Assembly: GCA_035620555.1 (NCBI GenBank)
Contig: DASPGQ010000382.1
Coordinates: 1-33,056 of the forward strand
Reading direction: 5' to 3'
DNA from: Vicinamibacteria bacterium
GTDB lineage: Bacteria > Acidobacteriota > Vicinamibacteria > Marinacidobacterales > SMYC01
Length of the DNA stretch: 33,056 nucleotides
Shown: positions 7,428 to 15,388 of the stretch, one piece after another
Layout of the letters: every line of letters starts with the position of its first letter
Numbering within the stretch: the first letter of the stretch is position 1
Position numbers and translations under genes: made by a program
The notes under the pieces: generated by a model
What the model was told of the DNA's origin: nothing
Databases searched by the model: none
Seen by the model: only the letters and a program-made list of their open reading frames with translations

Positions 7428-9214
7428 CTCGGCACGGGGCCGATCCGGTTTGGCTGCTTCAACGCGATTCCCAGCTCATCGAGCTGGCGCTCGGAGACCT
7501 CCGACGGGGAACCAGTCATCAGGTCCAGCGCCGAGGTCGTCTTGGGAAAGGCGATGACGTCCCGGAGGCTCGCGCCCCCCGCCGCGATCATGGCGATGCG
7601 GTCCACGCCCAGGGCGATCCCCCCGTGCGGAGGCGTACCATATTGAAGAGCTTCGAGGAAGAAGCCGAATTTCTCTCGAGCTTCCGACTCCGAAAGCCCG
7701 AGCGCGCGAAAGATACGCTCCTGCAGGTCGGCGCTATGAATCCGAATGCTTCCGCCGCCGAGCTCGTAACCGTTCGCCACGACGTCGTAAGCGAGGGAGC
7801 GAACCGAAGCCGGGTCACTTTCGAGCCGGTCCAGGTCGTCGGGATGAGGCGAGGTAAACGGGTGATGTCTCGCCTCGAGCCGGTCCTCGGCCGCAGAATA
7901 CTCGAAATACGGGAAATCGGTTACCCAGAGAAAGGCCGGTGTGGCGCCTTCCGGGATCCATCTCTCGCGTTTGGCGAGAACGGTGCGCATCGCCCCCAAA
8001 GCGGTGGATGCCACGTTTGCGTCGCCGGCAACGACCAGAAGGAGATCGCCCACGGCACCCCCGGCCAGAGCGAAAGCTTTCCTGAGAGTGTCATCACCCA
8101 GATGCTTCGCCAGCGGCGATTTCAGCTCGGTCTCGGTCCATTTCGCCCAGCCGAGACCCGCGGCACCGAGCTCCTTGATTTGCGAGTCGAGCTCGTCCAC
8201 CTCCTTCCGCGAGTATCGTGCCAGACCAGGGGCGACGAGGGCACGGACCGCTCCTCCTTCTTCCAGGATGCGGTCGAAGACTCCGTAGCCCGAGCCCCGG
8301 ACGAGCTCCGAGAGATCCCGGATGTCGCAGCCGAAGCGCAGGTCGGGCTTGTCGGTTCCGTAGCGGGCGATCGCCTCGGGATAGCCCAATCGGGGAAAAG
8401 GGGAGGGGAGCTCGATGCCGGTCGCGCGAAACATGGCGACGAAGAGGTCTTCCACCAGAGCGTAGATGTCCTCCCGGTCGATGAAAGACATCTCGATATC
8501 CACTTGAGTGAACTCCGGCTGGCGGTCGGCCCTCAAGTCCTCGTCACGAAAACAACGCACGATCTGGAAGTAGCGTTCCATGCCGGCAATCATCAGGAGC
8601 TGTTTGAACAGCTGGGGCGATTGCGGCAGCGCGTAGAAGGAGCCACGGTGCACCCGACTCGGTACGAGGTAATCCCGCGCTCCTTCCGGAGTCGATTTCG
8701 TCAAGTAGGGAGTCTCGACCTCGTGGAATCCCTTTTCCACCAGGTGGCGGCGCGTGGCGAAAGTAAGGCGGCTCCTGGTCTCGAGCCGTCTACGGACCGA
8801 GCCGCGTCTGAGGTCGAGGTAGCGGTACCGCAGCCTGAGGTCCTCGCTGGCTTTGACGTCGTCGTCGATCTCGAAAGGCGGGGTCTTGGAGGGAGAAAGC
8901 ACCTCGATTTCCGACGCCTTCACCTCGATCTCGCCGGTCGAGATATTGCGATTCACCGTGCCGGCGCTGCGCTCGATGACGGCGCCACGCACAGCAATCA
9001 CCCACTCGGACCCCACCCGTTTGGCCGCACCAACCACGCTTTCGCCCGCGTCGGGCCCCACGAGAATCTGGGTGACTCCCTCGCGGTCGCGAAGATCGAT
9101 GAAGGTGATGCCTCCCAGATCGCGAACGGTATCGACCCATCCCGCGAGGACGACCTCGGAGCCGACGGCGTCGCGTCCGAGCGCACCGCAGCTGTGGGTT
9201 CTCGTCCATTTCAT
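7424..9214 (-). CDS. aspS: aspartyl-tRNA synthetase
   Basis: AspRS charges tRNA-Asp with aspartate. The 596-aa length is that of the bacterial type. Domain order: an N-terminal OB-fold anticodon-binding domain (about 1-105, including GWVDTVRDLGGITFIDLRDR), then the class II catalytic core with motif 2 FRDEDLRADRQPEFTQVD, the bacterial GAD insertion (about 290-420), and motif 3 near the end (GIALGVDRI). The start at 9214 (MKWTRTHSCG) is chosen because it begins the family sequence and overlaps the carbonic anhydrase stop as ATGA. A longer in-frame version adds only arginine-rich shadow sequence. Whether the enzyme is discriminating or also makes Asp-tRNA-Asn cannot be decided here; no gatCAB genes are in the window. 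Confidence 0.97.
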   Translation of the reverse strand: MKWTRTHSCGALGRDAVGSEVVLAGWVDTVRDLGGITFIDLRDREGVTQILVGPDAGESVVGAAKRVGSEWVIAVRGAVIERSAGTVNRNISTGEIEVKASEIEVLSPSKTPPFEIDDDVKASEDLRLRYRYLDLRRGSVRRRLETRSRLTFATRRHLVEKGFHEVETPYLTKSTPEGARDYLVPSRVHRGSFYALPQSPQLFKQLLMIAGMERYFQIVRCFRDEDLRADRQPEFTQVDIEMSFIDREDIYALVEDLFVAMFRATGIELPSPFPRLGYPEAIARYGTDKPDLRFGCDIRDLSELVRGSGYGVFDRILEEGGAVRALVAPGLARYSRKEVDELDSQIKELGAAGLGWAKWTETELKSPLAKHLGDDTLRKAFALAGGAVGDLLLVVAGDANVASTALGAMRTVLAKRERWIPEGATPAFLWVTDFPYFEYSAAEDRLEARHHPFTSPHPDDLDRLESDPASVRSLAYDVVANGYELGGGSIRIHSADLQERIFRALGLSESEAREKFGFFLEALQYGTPPHGGIALGVDRIAMIAAGGASLRDVIAFPKTTSALDLMTGSPSEVSERQLDELGIALKQPNRIGPVPS

Positions 9215-9717
9215 CTGCGGTAGTCGTCCTTGAGCTCGCGGTACACGGCCGAGGCGCGCTCGAGCCGGTCGAGCTCCTCGTTGGAAAGAGCCCGAACAAT
9301 GCGCGCGGGAGCGCCGAGTGCGAGCTTGCCCGCCGGGACCACGGTCCCCGGGCTTACCAACGAGCCGGCCGCCACGAGCGCCCGCTCTTCGACGACGACG
9401 CCGTCGAGAAGAAGAGCGCCCATGCCGATCAGCGAGCCGGACTTCACATGGCACCCATGGAGGATGGCCCGATGGCCGATGGTTACGTCGTCCTCCAGGA
9501 TGGTTGGGCTCTCCCCGTGATTGACGTGTATGACCGTCAAGTCCTGCACGTTCGTTCGTGCCCCGATGCGGATGATGTTGACGTCGCCCCGAACGACGGC
9601 ACCGAACCAGATGCTGGAGTCGGCACCGACGGTGACGTCGCCGATCACGTGAGCGCTCTCGGCGACGAAAGCGGTGTCGTGTACGGCAGGACTCTTGTCG
9701 CGATAGCGGTGGATCAA
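9211..9717 (-). CDS. gamma-type carbonic anhydrase-like hexapeptide protein
   Basis: This is a 168-aa left-handed beta-helix protein of the gamma carbonic anhydrase/YrdA/PaaY family. Hexapeptide repeats cover about residues 10-140 (HVIGDVTVGADSSIWFGAVV). Metal-binding histidines are visible in VIHVNHGES and VTIGHRAILHGC. A short C-terminal helix (ELDRLERASAVYRELKDDYR) completes the usual architecture. The start is a TTG at 9717 inside the stop of the preceding gene (TCTTGA), with AAGGTGG about 4-5 nt upstream. The upstream part of the longer open frame is arginine-rich and overlaps the protease gene. Members may be true carbonic anhydrases or acyltransferase-like proteins without that activity. 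Confidence 0.9.
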   Translation of the reverse strand: MIHRYRDKSPAVHDTAFVAESAHVIGDVTVGADSSIWFGAVVRGDVNIIRIGARTNVQDLTVIHVNHGESPTILEDDVTIGHRAILHGCHVKSGSLIGMGALLLDGVVVEERALVAAGSLVSPGTVVPAGKLALGAPARIVRALSNEELDRLERASAVYRELKDDYRR

Positions 9718-10586
9718 GATTCCACCTTTACCAGCCAGATTCGATCCCGGGCGAAATCGTAGGTAATGGCCGAGGAGAGCAGCAGATCCGCTCCGAGAAC
9801 GCCTACCGGCTGACCGTCGTAGGGAAGCTCGTTCATGACGCCGAGCAGGACGCGAAACCCTTGGGCCTCGAAGCTTCCGATCTGCATTCTCTCGATGGTC
9901 GCGCTCGTCGCGTCTTTGGCGGCGAGACCCACGTCCGTGGCCCATTTCCGATCGATAACGGTATTCGACGTTCCCGCATCCACGACGAAGAGCACCTCCT
10001 CCACCGCTTCGCCCTCGGTGGTCAACAGAACCGGCACCATGAGAAACCGCCCCGCGGACTCGAAGGCGACCCCTCCCTCCGGCACCTCGTCATCGGGAGA
10101 GGCCTCGAGATAGAGGAGCCTCCGGGGGTAATGAATCGTGAGACGAAGCGGTTCGAGGAGCTCCCGGCCGATCCGACCGTAGCTCCGGATTCCGCCGATG
10201 CCGGTCCCATCCTCTCCTTCGACGAGCAAAGTGCGGACGCCCTGAAACTCGACCGCGCCGATCTGGAGCTGCTGGAGGTAGGCAACCGACACTTTTTCCT
10301 TCTGGCCGTAGAAATCGATCTCGGCCACCTCCCCTTTGTCGACGAGCTTCAGACCGCTTCCGTCGACGATCGTCGTATCCAGGACGAAGTCGTTGAACCC
10401 CGCATCCAGAACGAGACGGTGGCCTCCCGAACCGTTGAGCCGAGCCCGGACGATTGGAAGAGCGGACTGGTCGATGGTCTCGAACGAAAGCCACCTCTCT
10501 TCCCCGGAGGCGACGTGACTCTCGCGGCTGACGGAGCTCCCAACCACGACAAGGCCTGCGGCGATCCAGCGCCGGAATCGTTTCAT
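9714..10586 (-). CDS. exported retropepsin-like aspartic protease homologue
   Basis: This 290-aa protein has an N-terminal signal sequence (MKRFRRWIAAGLVVVGSSVS) and two retropepsin-type lobes. The first contains HRLVLDAGFNDFVLD with Asp61. The second contains LFVVDAGTSNTVIDRKWA with Asp203. Later GVLGADLLLSSAITYDFARD is the usual closing segment of bacterial retropepsin-like domains. Both active-site triads read Asp-Ala-Gly instead of the commoner Asp-Thr/Ser-Gly. The start at 10586 is chosen over 10616 because GAGGAAA lies upstream of it and it begins a clean signal peptide. It overlaps the carbonic anhydrase start by 4 nt. The substrate is unknown, and the Ala in both triads leaves activity uncertain. 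Confidence 0.8.
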   Translation of the reverse strand: MKRFRRWIAAGLVVVGSSVSRESHVASGEERWLSFETIDQSALPIVRARLNGSGGHRLVLDAGFNDFVLDTTIVDGSGLKLVDKGEVAEIDFYGQKEKVSVAYLQQLQIGAVEFQGVRTLLVEGEDGTGIGGIRSYGRIGRELLEPLRLTIHYPRRLLYLEASPDDEVPEGGVAFESAGRFLMVPVLLTTEGEAVEEVLFVVDAGTSNTVIDRKWATDVGLAAKDATSATIERMQIGSFEAQGFRVLLGVMNELPYDGQPVGVLGADLLLSSAITYDFARDRIWLVKVES

Positions 10587-10643
10587 GGCTTTCCTCGCGT
10601 TTCGGAACGATAGCAAATTTGGTGGCGGAATGCTGCTTCGAGC

Positions 10644-11612
10644 TCAGAAGTCTTCGGGAACGGGAAGTTCGTTGGCGATCGAGACGCCGCGGACGATGGC
10701 CGTCTCCACGAGTCGCGCCGCCACGCTCCCGACGATGTTGACATCCACGGCTTGAGTGGGTCTTCCCAGGGTCGACAGGGCGAAGACCACGTCGCCGTCG
10801 AACATCGTATGCGAGGGTCGAACCACGCGGGGGATGCCGTCCTGGGCCATCATCGCGATCTTCGTGATCTGCTCGCGCGTGAACGCACCGTCGGTGGCGA
10901 CGACGCACAGAGTCGTGTCCATCCCGAAATACCGGGTCGCGAGCTCGGTCTGACCGAAGATATAGGACTCGGTATCGAGGAAGCGTTCGGGATCGTCGGG
11001 CTGTCTCGCTCCGGCGAGGATTTGACCGGTTCTCGGATCGACGACGTCTCCCCAGGCGTTGCAGACGGCGAGGGCTCCCACCGTGACCCCGTTCGCGAGC
11101 CGCACCGAGGCCGTCCCCAACCCTCCACGCATGGCCGAGTCGCTTCCGAGGACCTTGCCAACCGTCGCCCCGATACCGGCCCCCACTCGCCCCTCGGGCG
11201 AGGCGTCCTCGGTCGCTCCTTCGCTCGCGGCGAGACCCATGTCGCGGTCGGGGTAGATCCGCGGCTTTCCCACGTCGAGATCGAAGATAACCGCCGTGGG
11301 CACGATGGGGACGATCACTCCGGTCGAGGCCGTGAACCCGATGTCACGTTCTTGCAGGAACTGCTGGACCCCTCCCGCCGCGTTGAGGCCGAACGTGCTT
11401 CCCCCGGTGAGCAGCACCGCGTGGATTCTCATGACCATGTTGGTCGGATTCAGCATCTCCGTCTCCCGCATTCCCGGGGCGGAGCCGCCGATATCGAGGC
11501 CGGCGATGGCGCCCCGCTCGACGAGAATCACGGTGCAACCCGTATGACCCACCGTGCTCACCGCGTGACCCACGCGGATTCCGGGAACGTCAGTGATGCA
11601 GTGCTTCAGCAT
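10644..11612 (-). CDS. P1-family (DmpA/NylC-like, S58) N-terminal nucleophile peptidase
   Basis: This 322-aa protein starts MLKHCITDVPGIRVGH. It shows the family sequence throughout: GCTVILVERGAIAGLDIGGSAPG, HAVLLTGGSTFGLNAAGG and a later SHTMFDGDVVFALST. Enzymes of this group are made as one chain and cleave themselves to expose a Ser or Thr nucleophile. They act as aminopeptidases, D-esterases or nylon-oligomer hydrolases. The likely self-cleavage site is at residues 232-234 in GMDTTLCVVATDG, where the residue before the Thr is Asp instead of the Asn I would expect. A GTG at 11639 would add nine residues; the ATG at 11612 begins the conserved part. It is the first gene of the run leading to aspS, 57 bp ahead of the protease homologue. 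Confidence 0.9.
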   Translation of the reverse strand: MLKHCITDVPGIRVGHAVSTVGHTGCTVILVERGAIAGLDIGGSAPGMRETEMLNPTNMVMRIHAVLLTGGSTFGLNAAGGVQQFLQERDIGFTASTGVIVPIVPTAVIFDLDVGKPRIYPDRDMGLAASEGATEDASPEGRVGAGIGATVGKVLGSDSAMRGGLGTASVRLANGVTVGALAVCNAWGDVVDPRTGQILAGARQPDDPERFLDTESYIFGQTELATRYFGMDTTLCVVATDGAFTREQITKIAMMAQDGIPRVVRPSHTMFDGDVVFALSTLGRPTQAVDVNIVGSVAARLVETAIVRGVSIANELPVPEDF

Positions 11613-11694
11613 GGTCGCCTCGCCGCCTCGCGTGCCCACAATGTTGCCAAATGAGCCGGCTATTTTCCAAAGGTTAGGAACTCGCCTCGAGCTC

Positions 11695-11830
11695 CGCTCG
11701 ATCTCGCATTTTTTTTCGGGTTCGAAGCAAATTTTTTTCTACATGTAAGGATAAAGACGCGAGAGCTTGCAAAATTAATTCGTCCACGATACATTCTTGT
11801 ATTGACTCTACTCCGTGAACATCGACGTAA
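11695..11830 (+). promoter_or_regulatory. AT-rich divergent promoter region between the P1 peptidase and asnB
   Basis: Between the divergent starts at 11612 and 11876 lies a clearly AT-richer stretch with T8 and T7 tracts near 11710 and 11737. For asnB, TTGCAA (11767-11772) and TACATT (11790-11795) are spaced by 17 bp. A second TTGACT at 11802 has no good -10. The region presumably serves both transcripts; the exact elements are only suggestive. Confidence 0.35.
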
Positions 11831-11875
11831 GAGGCGCGCCCGAACAAGCACGATCGCGTTTGGGGCCGATGAGGT

Positions 11876-13414
11876 ATGTGCGGAATCGTAGGGATGTTCG
11901 GGGACGAGCACCCCGACACGTTGAAGCGAATGCTGGACGCGACCTCCCATCGCGGGGAGGACAGCACCCGATACGAGTTCTGGGACGGCCGCTGCGGTCT
12001 CGGCATCAACCGTCTCAGCATCATGGATCTCGAGCGCGGCGAGCAGCCGATTCACGACGAGAGTCACGACGTCCAGGTCGTCTGTAACGGGGAGATCTAC
12101 AACCACTCGGCCCTCGTGGGCGATCTGCGTGATCGACACGACTTTTGCACCCGCAGCGACGTCGAAGTCATCGCTCATCTCTACGAGGACCATGGCGCGG
12201 ACTGCGTCAACTTTCTCGATGGGATGTTCGCATTTCTCGTCTACGACCGCCGACGCAAGACATTCCTGGCCGCGCGAGATCCCCTGGGGATCAAGCCGTT
12301 CTACTACGCTCGCGACGGCCACCGATGGTATTTCGCTTCGGAGGCGAAGGGGATTCTCGAGACCGGTGTGGATCCTGCCTGGATCCGGATGCTGCCTCCC
12401 GGTTTCCGTCTGACGCCCGAGCGGGGTCCGGAGCAGTATTTCTATCTGGCCACCCACAAATCGATCCCCAACCCGGGGATGGTTCGCGAGCTTCTCGCAC
12501 ATGCCGTGGAAAAGCGCATGATGGCGGACGTGGAGGTCGGAACGTTCCTTTCGGGAGGAGTCGACTCGAGCCTGGTCACCGCCATTACCGCCGGACTGAA
12601 ACCCGACGTGAAAGCGTTCACCGTCGGCGTCGAGGGGGCGCCCGATGTCGAGGCGGCGAAAATCGTCTCCCGACATCTGGGAATCCGGCATTACGTACGG
12701 GCATTCGAGGTCGACGAGCTGGTCGATCTTCTCGGCGAGACCATCTGGCACGTCGAGAGCTACAACCCATCCATGGTGACCGGCTCGGTGGTGACTCTGA
12801 TGGCCGCCAAACTGGCCAAGGAAGAAGGCGTGAAGGTCGTTCTTTGCGGCGAAGGGAGCGACGAGATCTTCGGCGGATATCTCGCGCTGCGCGAGCTCGA
12901 GTTCCAGGACTTGCATGATGCCTCGTGGCGCTTGATCGAGAATCTCCACAAGACAGAGCTCCAACGGCTGGATCGCATGAGCATGGCAGTCTCTCTGGAA
13001 GCCCGCGTGCCCTTCCTCGATCGGGATCTCGTCGAGTACGCTCTCAACCTGCCGGCGTCGGCGAAGATAAAGAACGTCGACGGTCGGAAGATCGAGAAGT
13101 GGATTCTCAGAGAGGCCTTCGACGGCATCATCCCGAGTGAGATTCTATGGCGGGAGAAACTCCCATTCGATCAGGGCAGCGGCGCTCGGGCCTTGATTGC
13201 CTATGCGGAGAGCCAGGTCAGCGACGACGAGCTTCGCGAAGCTCGGGAGCGGTGGCCCGACGCGGGCATCGTCTCGAAGGAGATGCTCTTCTACTACAAC
13301 ATCTGGCGCGAGCACTTTGGCGAGATGGGGGGCCACAGGCGTTTCGATCTCTTCGGTGATTATCCCGGGATGATGGATCGCATCGAGACTCGCACGGCAA
13401 CGAGCGGGAGCTAG
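11876..13414 (+). CDS. asnB: glutamine-dependent asparagine synthetase
   Basis: AsnB converts aspartate, ATP and glutamine to asparagine. The 512-aa protein has the class II glutaminase domain with nucleophile Cys2 (MCGIVGMFGD) and NGEIYNH at 71-77, then DPLGIKPFYY. The synthetase domain has the PP-loop SGGVDSS at 226-232, GEGSDEIFGGY and SLEARVPFLD. The C-terminus follows the E. coli AsnB pattern (QVSDDELREARxRxP) but stops about 40 residues earlier. The usual glutaminase motif HRGPD reads HRGED here (residues 25-29). It heads a plus-strand run with an Fn3-like/TM protein, a symporter and a microprotein, all with short gaps, so it may supply or use a solute moved by that symporter. A GAGG lies very close to the ATG. 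Confidence 0.93.
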   Translation: MCGIVGMFGDEHPDTLKRMLDATSHRGEDSTRYEFWDGRCGLGINRLSIMDLERGEQPIHDESHDVQVVCNGEIYNHSALVGDLRDRHDFCTRSDVEVIAHLYEDHGADCVNFLDGMFAFLVYDRRRKTFLAARDPLGIKPFYYARDGHRWYFASEAKGILETGVDPAWIRMLPPGFRLTPERGPEQYFYLATHKSIPNPGMVRELLAHAVEKRMMADVEVGTFLSGGVDSSLVTAITAGLKPDVKAFTVGVEGAPDVEAAKIVSRHLGIRHYVRAFEVDELVDLLGETIWHVESYNPSMVTGSVVTLMAAKLAKEEGVKVVLCGEGSDEIFGGYLALRELEFQDLHDASWRLIENLHKTELQRLDRMSMAVSLEARVPFLDRDLVEYALNLPASAKIKNVDGRKIEKWILREAFDGIIPSEILWREKLPFDQGSGARALIAYAESQVSDDELREARERWPDAGIVSKEMLFYYNIWREHFGEMGGHRRFDLFGDYPGMMDRIETRTATSGS

Positions 13415-13419
13415 ATCGA

Positions 13420-13797
13420 GTGCCACCGAGCCTCCATTGTCCGGGCTCGACGAGCGACACGGGCGCATACCGGATTGCCTGGAGTGGCACCGACGGGACC
13501 GTCGTTCGTGTCGAGGAGAACGGGTCGGTCCTCTATGAGGGCGTGCAGGACGCGACCACGGTGAGCGGACGCCCCGCGGGCGACTACGTCTACCGCCTGG
13601 GATTGATGGAAGGGGGGAACGTCGCCTGGAACGACTCGTGCACCGTCACCGTGGCACCGCCGTCTCTTGCTCTGGCGGGCTTTCTTTTCGCCGTCGGATT
13701 CTCCGTTTTCGCTTCCTTGCTGGTCGTCGTCGTTCGCGGACACCGTGCGCATCGCAGCGGAGAGCTGTATGGCCGCCCTCACGACACCAGCCATTGA
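13420..13797 (+). CDS. small single-pass membrane protein with an Fn3-like beta domain
   Basis: This 125-aa product starts at GTG 13420, 5 nt after asnB, with GGGAG about 9 nt upstream. No earlier start is available because an in-frame stop lies at 13357. Residues ~10-78 look like one beta-sandwich repeat (YRIAWSGTDGTVVRVEENG, then AGDYVYRLGLMEGGNVAW) and resemble a fibronectin type III domain. Two cysteines (CPGS and NDSC) bracket it and could pair. Residues ~80-106 form one membrane helix (LALAGFLFAVGFSVFASLLV) followed by a basic tail (RGHRAHR), so the beta domain should face outside. There is no cleavable signal peptide. It lies between asnB and the symporter and may be an accessory of the transporter. 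I do not recognise a named family. Confidence 0.65.
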   Translation: MPPSLHCPGSTSDTGAYRIAWSGTDGTVVRVEENGSVLYEGVQDATTVSGRPAGDYVYRLGLMEGGNVAWNDSCTVTVAPPSLALAGFLFAVGFSVFASLLVVVVRGHRAHRSGELYGRPHDTSH

Positions 13798-13807
13798 TCA
13801 TTGATCG

Positions 13808-15244
13808 ATGACGGCACCGGTCCTTTCGGCAGAGCTGGGCTGGCTCGTCATCGGCATTTTCTCGATCGTCTGGATTGCGCTGGGCTGGTTCTGGGGTCGT
13901 CACAGCACGTCCTTCGATGACGACGTCCTCGCCGGGCGGAACGTGGGCCTCGCGCTCGGCACCGCCACCGCCGTGGCTACCTGGGTGACGTCCAACACCA
14001 CCATGGCGGCCCCGCAGCTCGCTTATCAACTCGGCATCTGGGGCATGGTGGGCTACTCTCTCGGCGCGGTCGGGCTGATGATGTTCGCTCCCCTCGCGGA
14101 GCGCATCAAGGAAGTCATGCCGGGTGGGTACACGAGCGGTGACTTCGTTCGCGTCCGTTACGGTCGCGCCAACTGGGGGATCTTTCTTCTCATCTCGTTC
14201 TTCTACGGTGTTGGCTGGCTCGTCAGCATGGGAATGGCGGGCGGCATCCTGCTCGAAGCTCTGACCGGCATCCCCTATCACGTGGGAATGGTCGTCATCG
14301 TGGTCGTCTGCGTCGGCTACACGCTCCTGGGCGGACTACATGCCGTCATTGGAACCGACTTCGTGCAGAGCGTCCTGATCCTCCTTGGACTGGTCGTGGT
14401 CGGAGCCGTCTTGTTGACGACCATCACCCCCGCGGAGATCCACGCGGCGCTGAGCGCCGACCGGCCGCAGCTCCTGACGATCTTGATGCCGGCATCGATC
14501 ATGTTCTTGTTCAACAACCTGCTCTTCGGGCTCGGGGAAATCTTCCACTCCAACGTGTGGTGGTCGAGAGCGCTGGCGTTTCGGCAAGGCACGGGCTTTC
14601 GCTCTTATCTCGTCGGCGGCCTCATGTGGCTTCCGGTACCGGTGGCCGCGGGCGGCATCGCGCTCGCCGTGCCCGCCCTCGGAGTCAACGTCCCCGCTCT
14701 GGACATGGTGGGCCCTCTGGTGGTGGGAGAGCTCATGGGGGCGGCGGGTGCGCTACTGATCCTCATCATCGTCTTCTCGTCACTCGCTTCGTCTCTCGAC
14801 TCCCTGCTGGCGGCGACGAGCGATCTTCTGGTCGAAGACGTCTACCGCCAGTTGCTGAGACCGTGGGCCACCGAACTCGAGCTCCGGCGCATGGCGCGGC
14901 TCATCGTGCTGGGTCTCGGTGCGCTGGCCATCGTGCTGTGCTGGGGCCGGATCACCACGCTGGCCGAGCTCATTCAGTTCACCGGAGCTTTCGTCGCTTC
15001 GACCATCTGGCCCATCGTGGCCGGACTCTACTGGAGCACGACCAATCGCTTCGCCGTCGGACTCGCGTTGAGCCTCGGTTCGCTCGCGGGCTTGACCGCT
15101 TACTTCACCATCGGCTTCTACACCGCGGCGCTCGTGGGCGCGTCGGTGTCGATGGTCTGCGTCTCGGTCGGGACCTGGATTCGACCCGAGCCGTTCGATT
15201 GGAGTCACCTTACGGCCATGCGGCGAGCGGGAGAGACCCCGTGA
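13808..15244 (+). CDS. SSS-family sodium:solute symporter
   Basis: This 478-aa polytopic inner-membrane transporter has about 13 hydrophobic helices. Family marks are LAGRNVGLALGTATAVATWV after the first helix, the SSS signature GGLHAVIGTDFVQS at about 175-188, and the sodium-site helix FSSLASSLDSLLAATSDLL at about 323-341 with its Ser/Ser/Asp residues. It resembles the urea/Dur3-like side of the family (AGRN motif, and a C-terminal EPFDWSHL), but the substrate cannot be fixed from sequence. It starts 10 nt after the Fn3-like gene. Its last codon overlaps the start of a 39-aa membrane microprotein (GTGA). Linkage to asnB suggests an amino acid, amide or related nitrogen compound as cargo; this is an inference. 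Confidence 0.9.
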   Translation: MTAPVLSAELGWLVIGIFSIVWIALGWFWGRHSTSFDDDVLAGRNVGLALGTATAVATWVTSNTTMAAPQLAYQLGIWGMVGYSLGAVGLMMFAPLAERIKEVMPGGYTSGDFVRVRYGRANWGIFLLISFFYGVGWLVSMGMAGGILLEALTGIPYHVGMVVIVVVCVGYTLLGGLHAVIGTDFVQSVLILLGLVVVGAVLLTTITPAEIHAALSADRPQLLTILMPASIMFLFNNLLFGLGEIFHSNVWWSRALAFRQGTGFRSYLVGGLMWLPVPVAAGGIALAVPALGVNVPALDMVGPLVVGELMGAAGALLILIIVFSSLASSLDSLLAATSDLLVEDVYRQLLRPWATELELRRMARLIVLGLGALAIVLCWGRITTLAELIQFTGAFVASTIWPIVAGLYWSTTNRFAVGLALSLGSLAGLTAYFTIGFYTAALVGASVSMVCVSVGTWIRPEPFDWSHLTAMRRAGETP

Positions 15245-15360
15245 TCTCGGTTACCGTCTTCGCTTGGGGTCTCTGGACCGCCTACATCGTGGTGGCCGCG
15301 GGCGCGCTCTACTTGCTCGCGGTGCTCGCTCGCGAGTGGTGGGGGGGAAAGCTCTGGTAG
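15241..15360 (+). CDS. 39-aa membrane microprotein coupled to the symporter
   Basis: A GTG at 15241 overlaps the symporter stop as GTGA and opens a 39-codon frame ending at TAG 15358-15360. The product has one hydrophobic helix (FAWGLWTAYIVVAAGALYLL) and a tryptophan-rich end (REWWGGKLW). Several transporters of the SSS and NSS classes are known to have tiny one-helix partner proteins encoded immediately downstream. The 4-nt overlap, coding-like composition and position make this a real gene in my view, although it is short enough to be missed by most gene callers. I do not recognise the family. Confidence 0.7.
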   Translation: MISVTVFAWGLWTAYIVVAAGALYLLAVLAREWWGGKLW

Positions 15361-15388
15361 CTCGGGGCGTGCCGATTCGAGGCGAGGG

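Noticed and set aside
7625-9223. 532-codon open frame on the plus strand antisense to aspS
   Set aside because: It mirrors the real gene in a complementary frame, as expected from high-GC codon bias, and the translation has no family-like sequence.
11660-12964. 434-codon minus-strand frame antisense to asnB
   Set aside because: AsnB motifs are complete on the plus strand. The antisense frame crosses the AT-rich promoter region and shows no recognisable domain.
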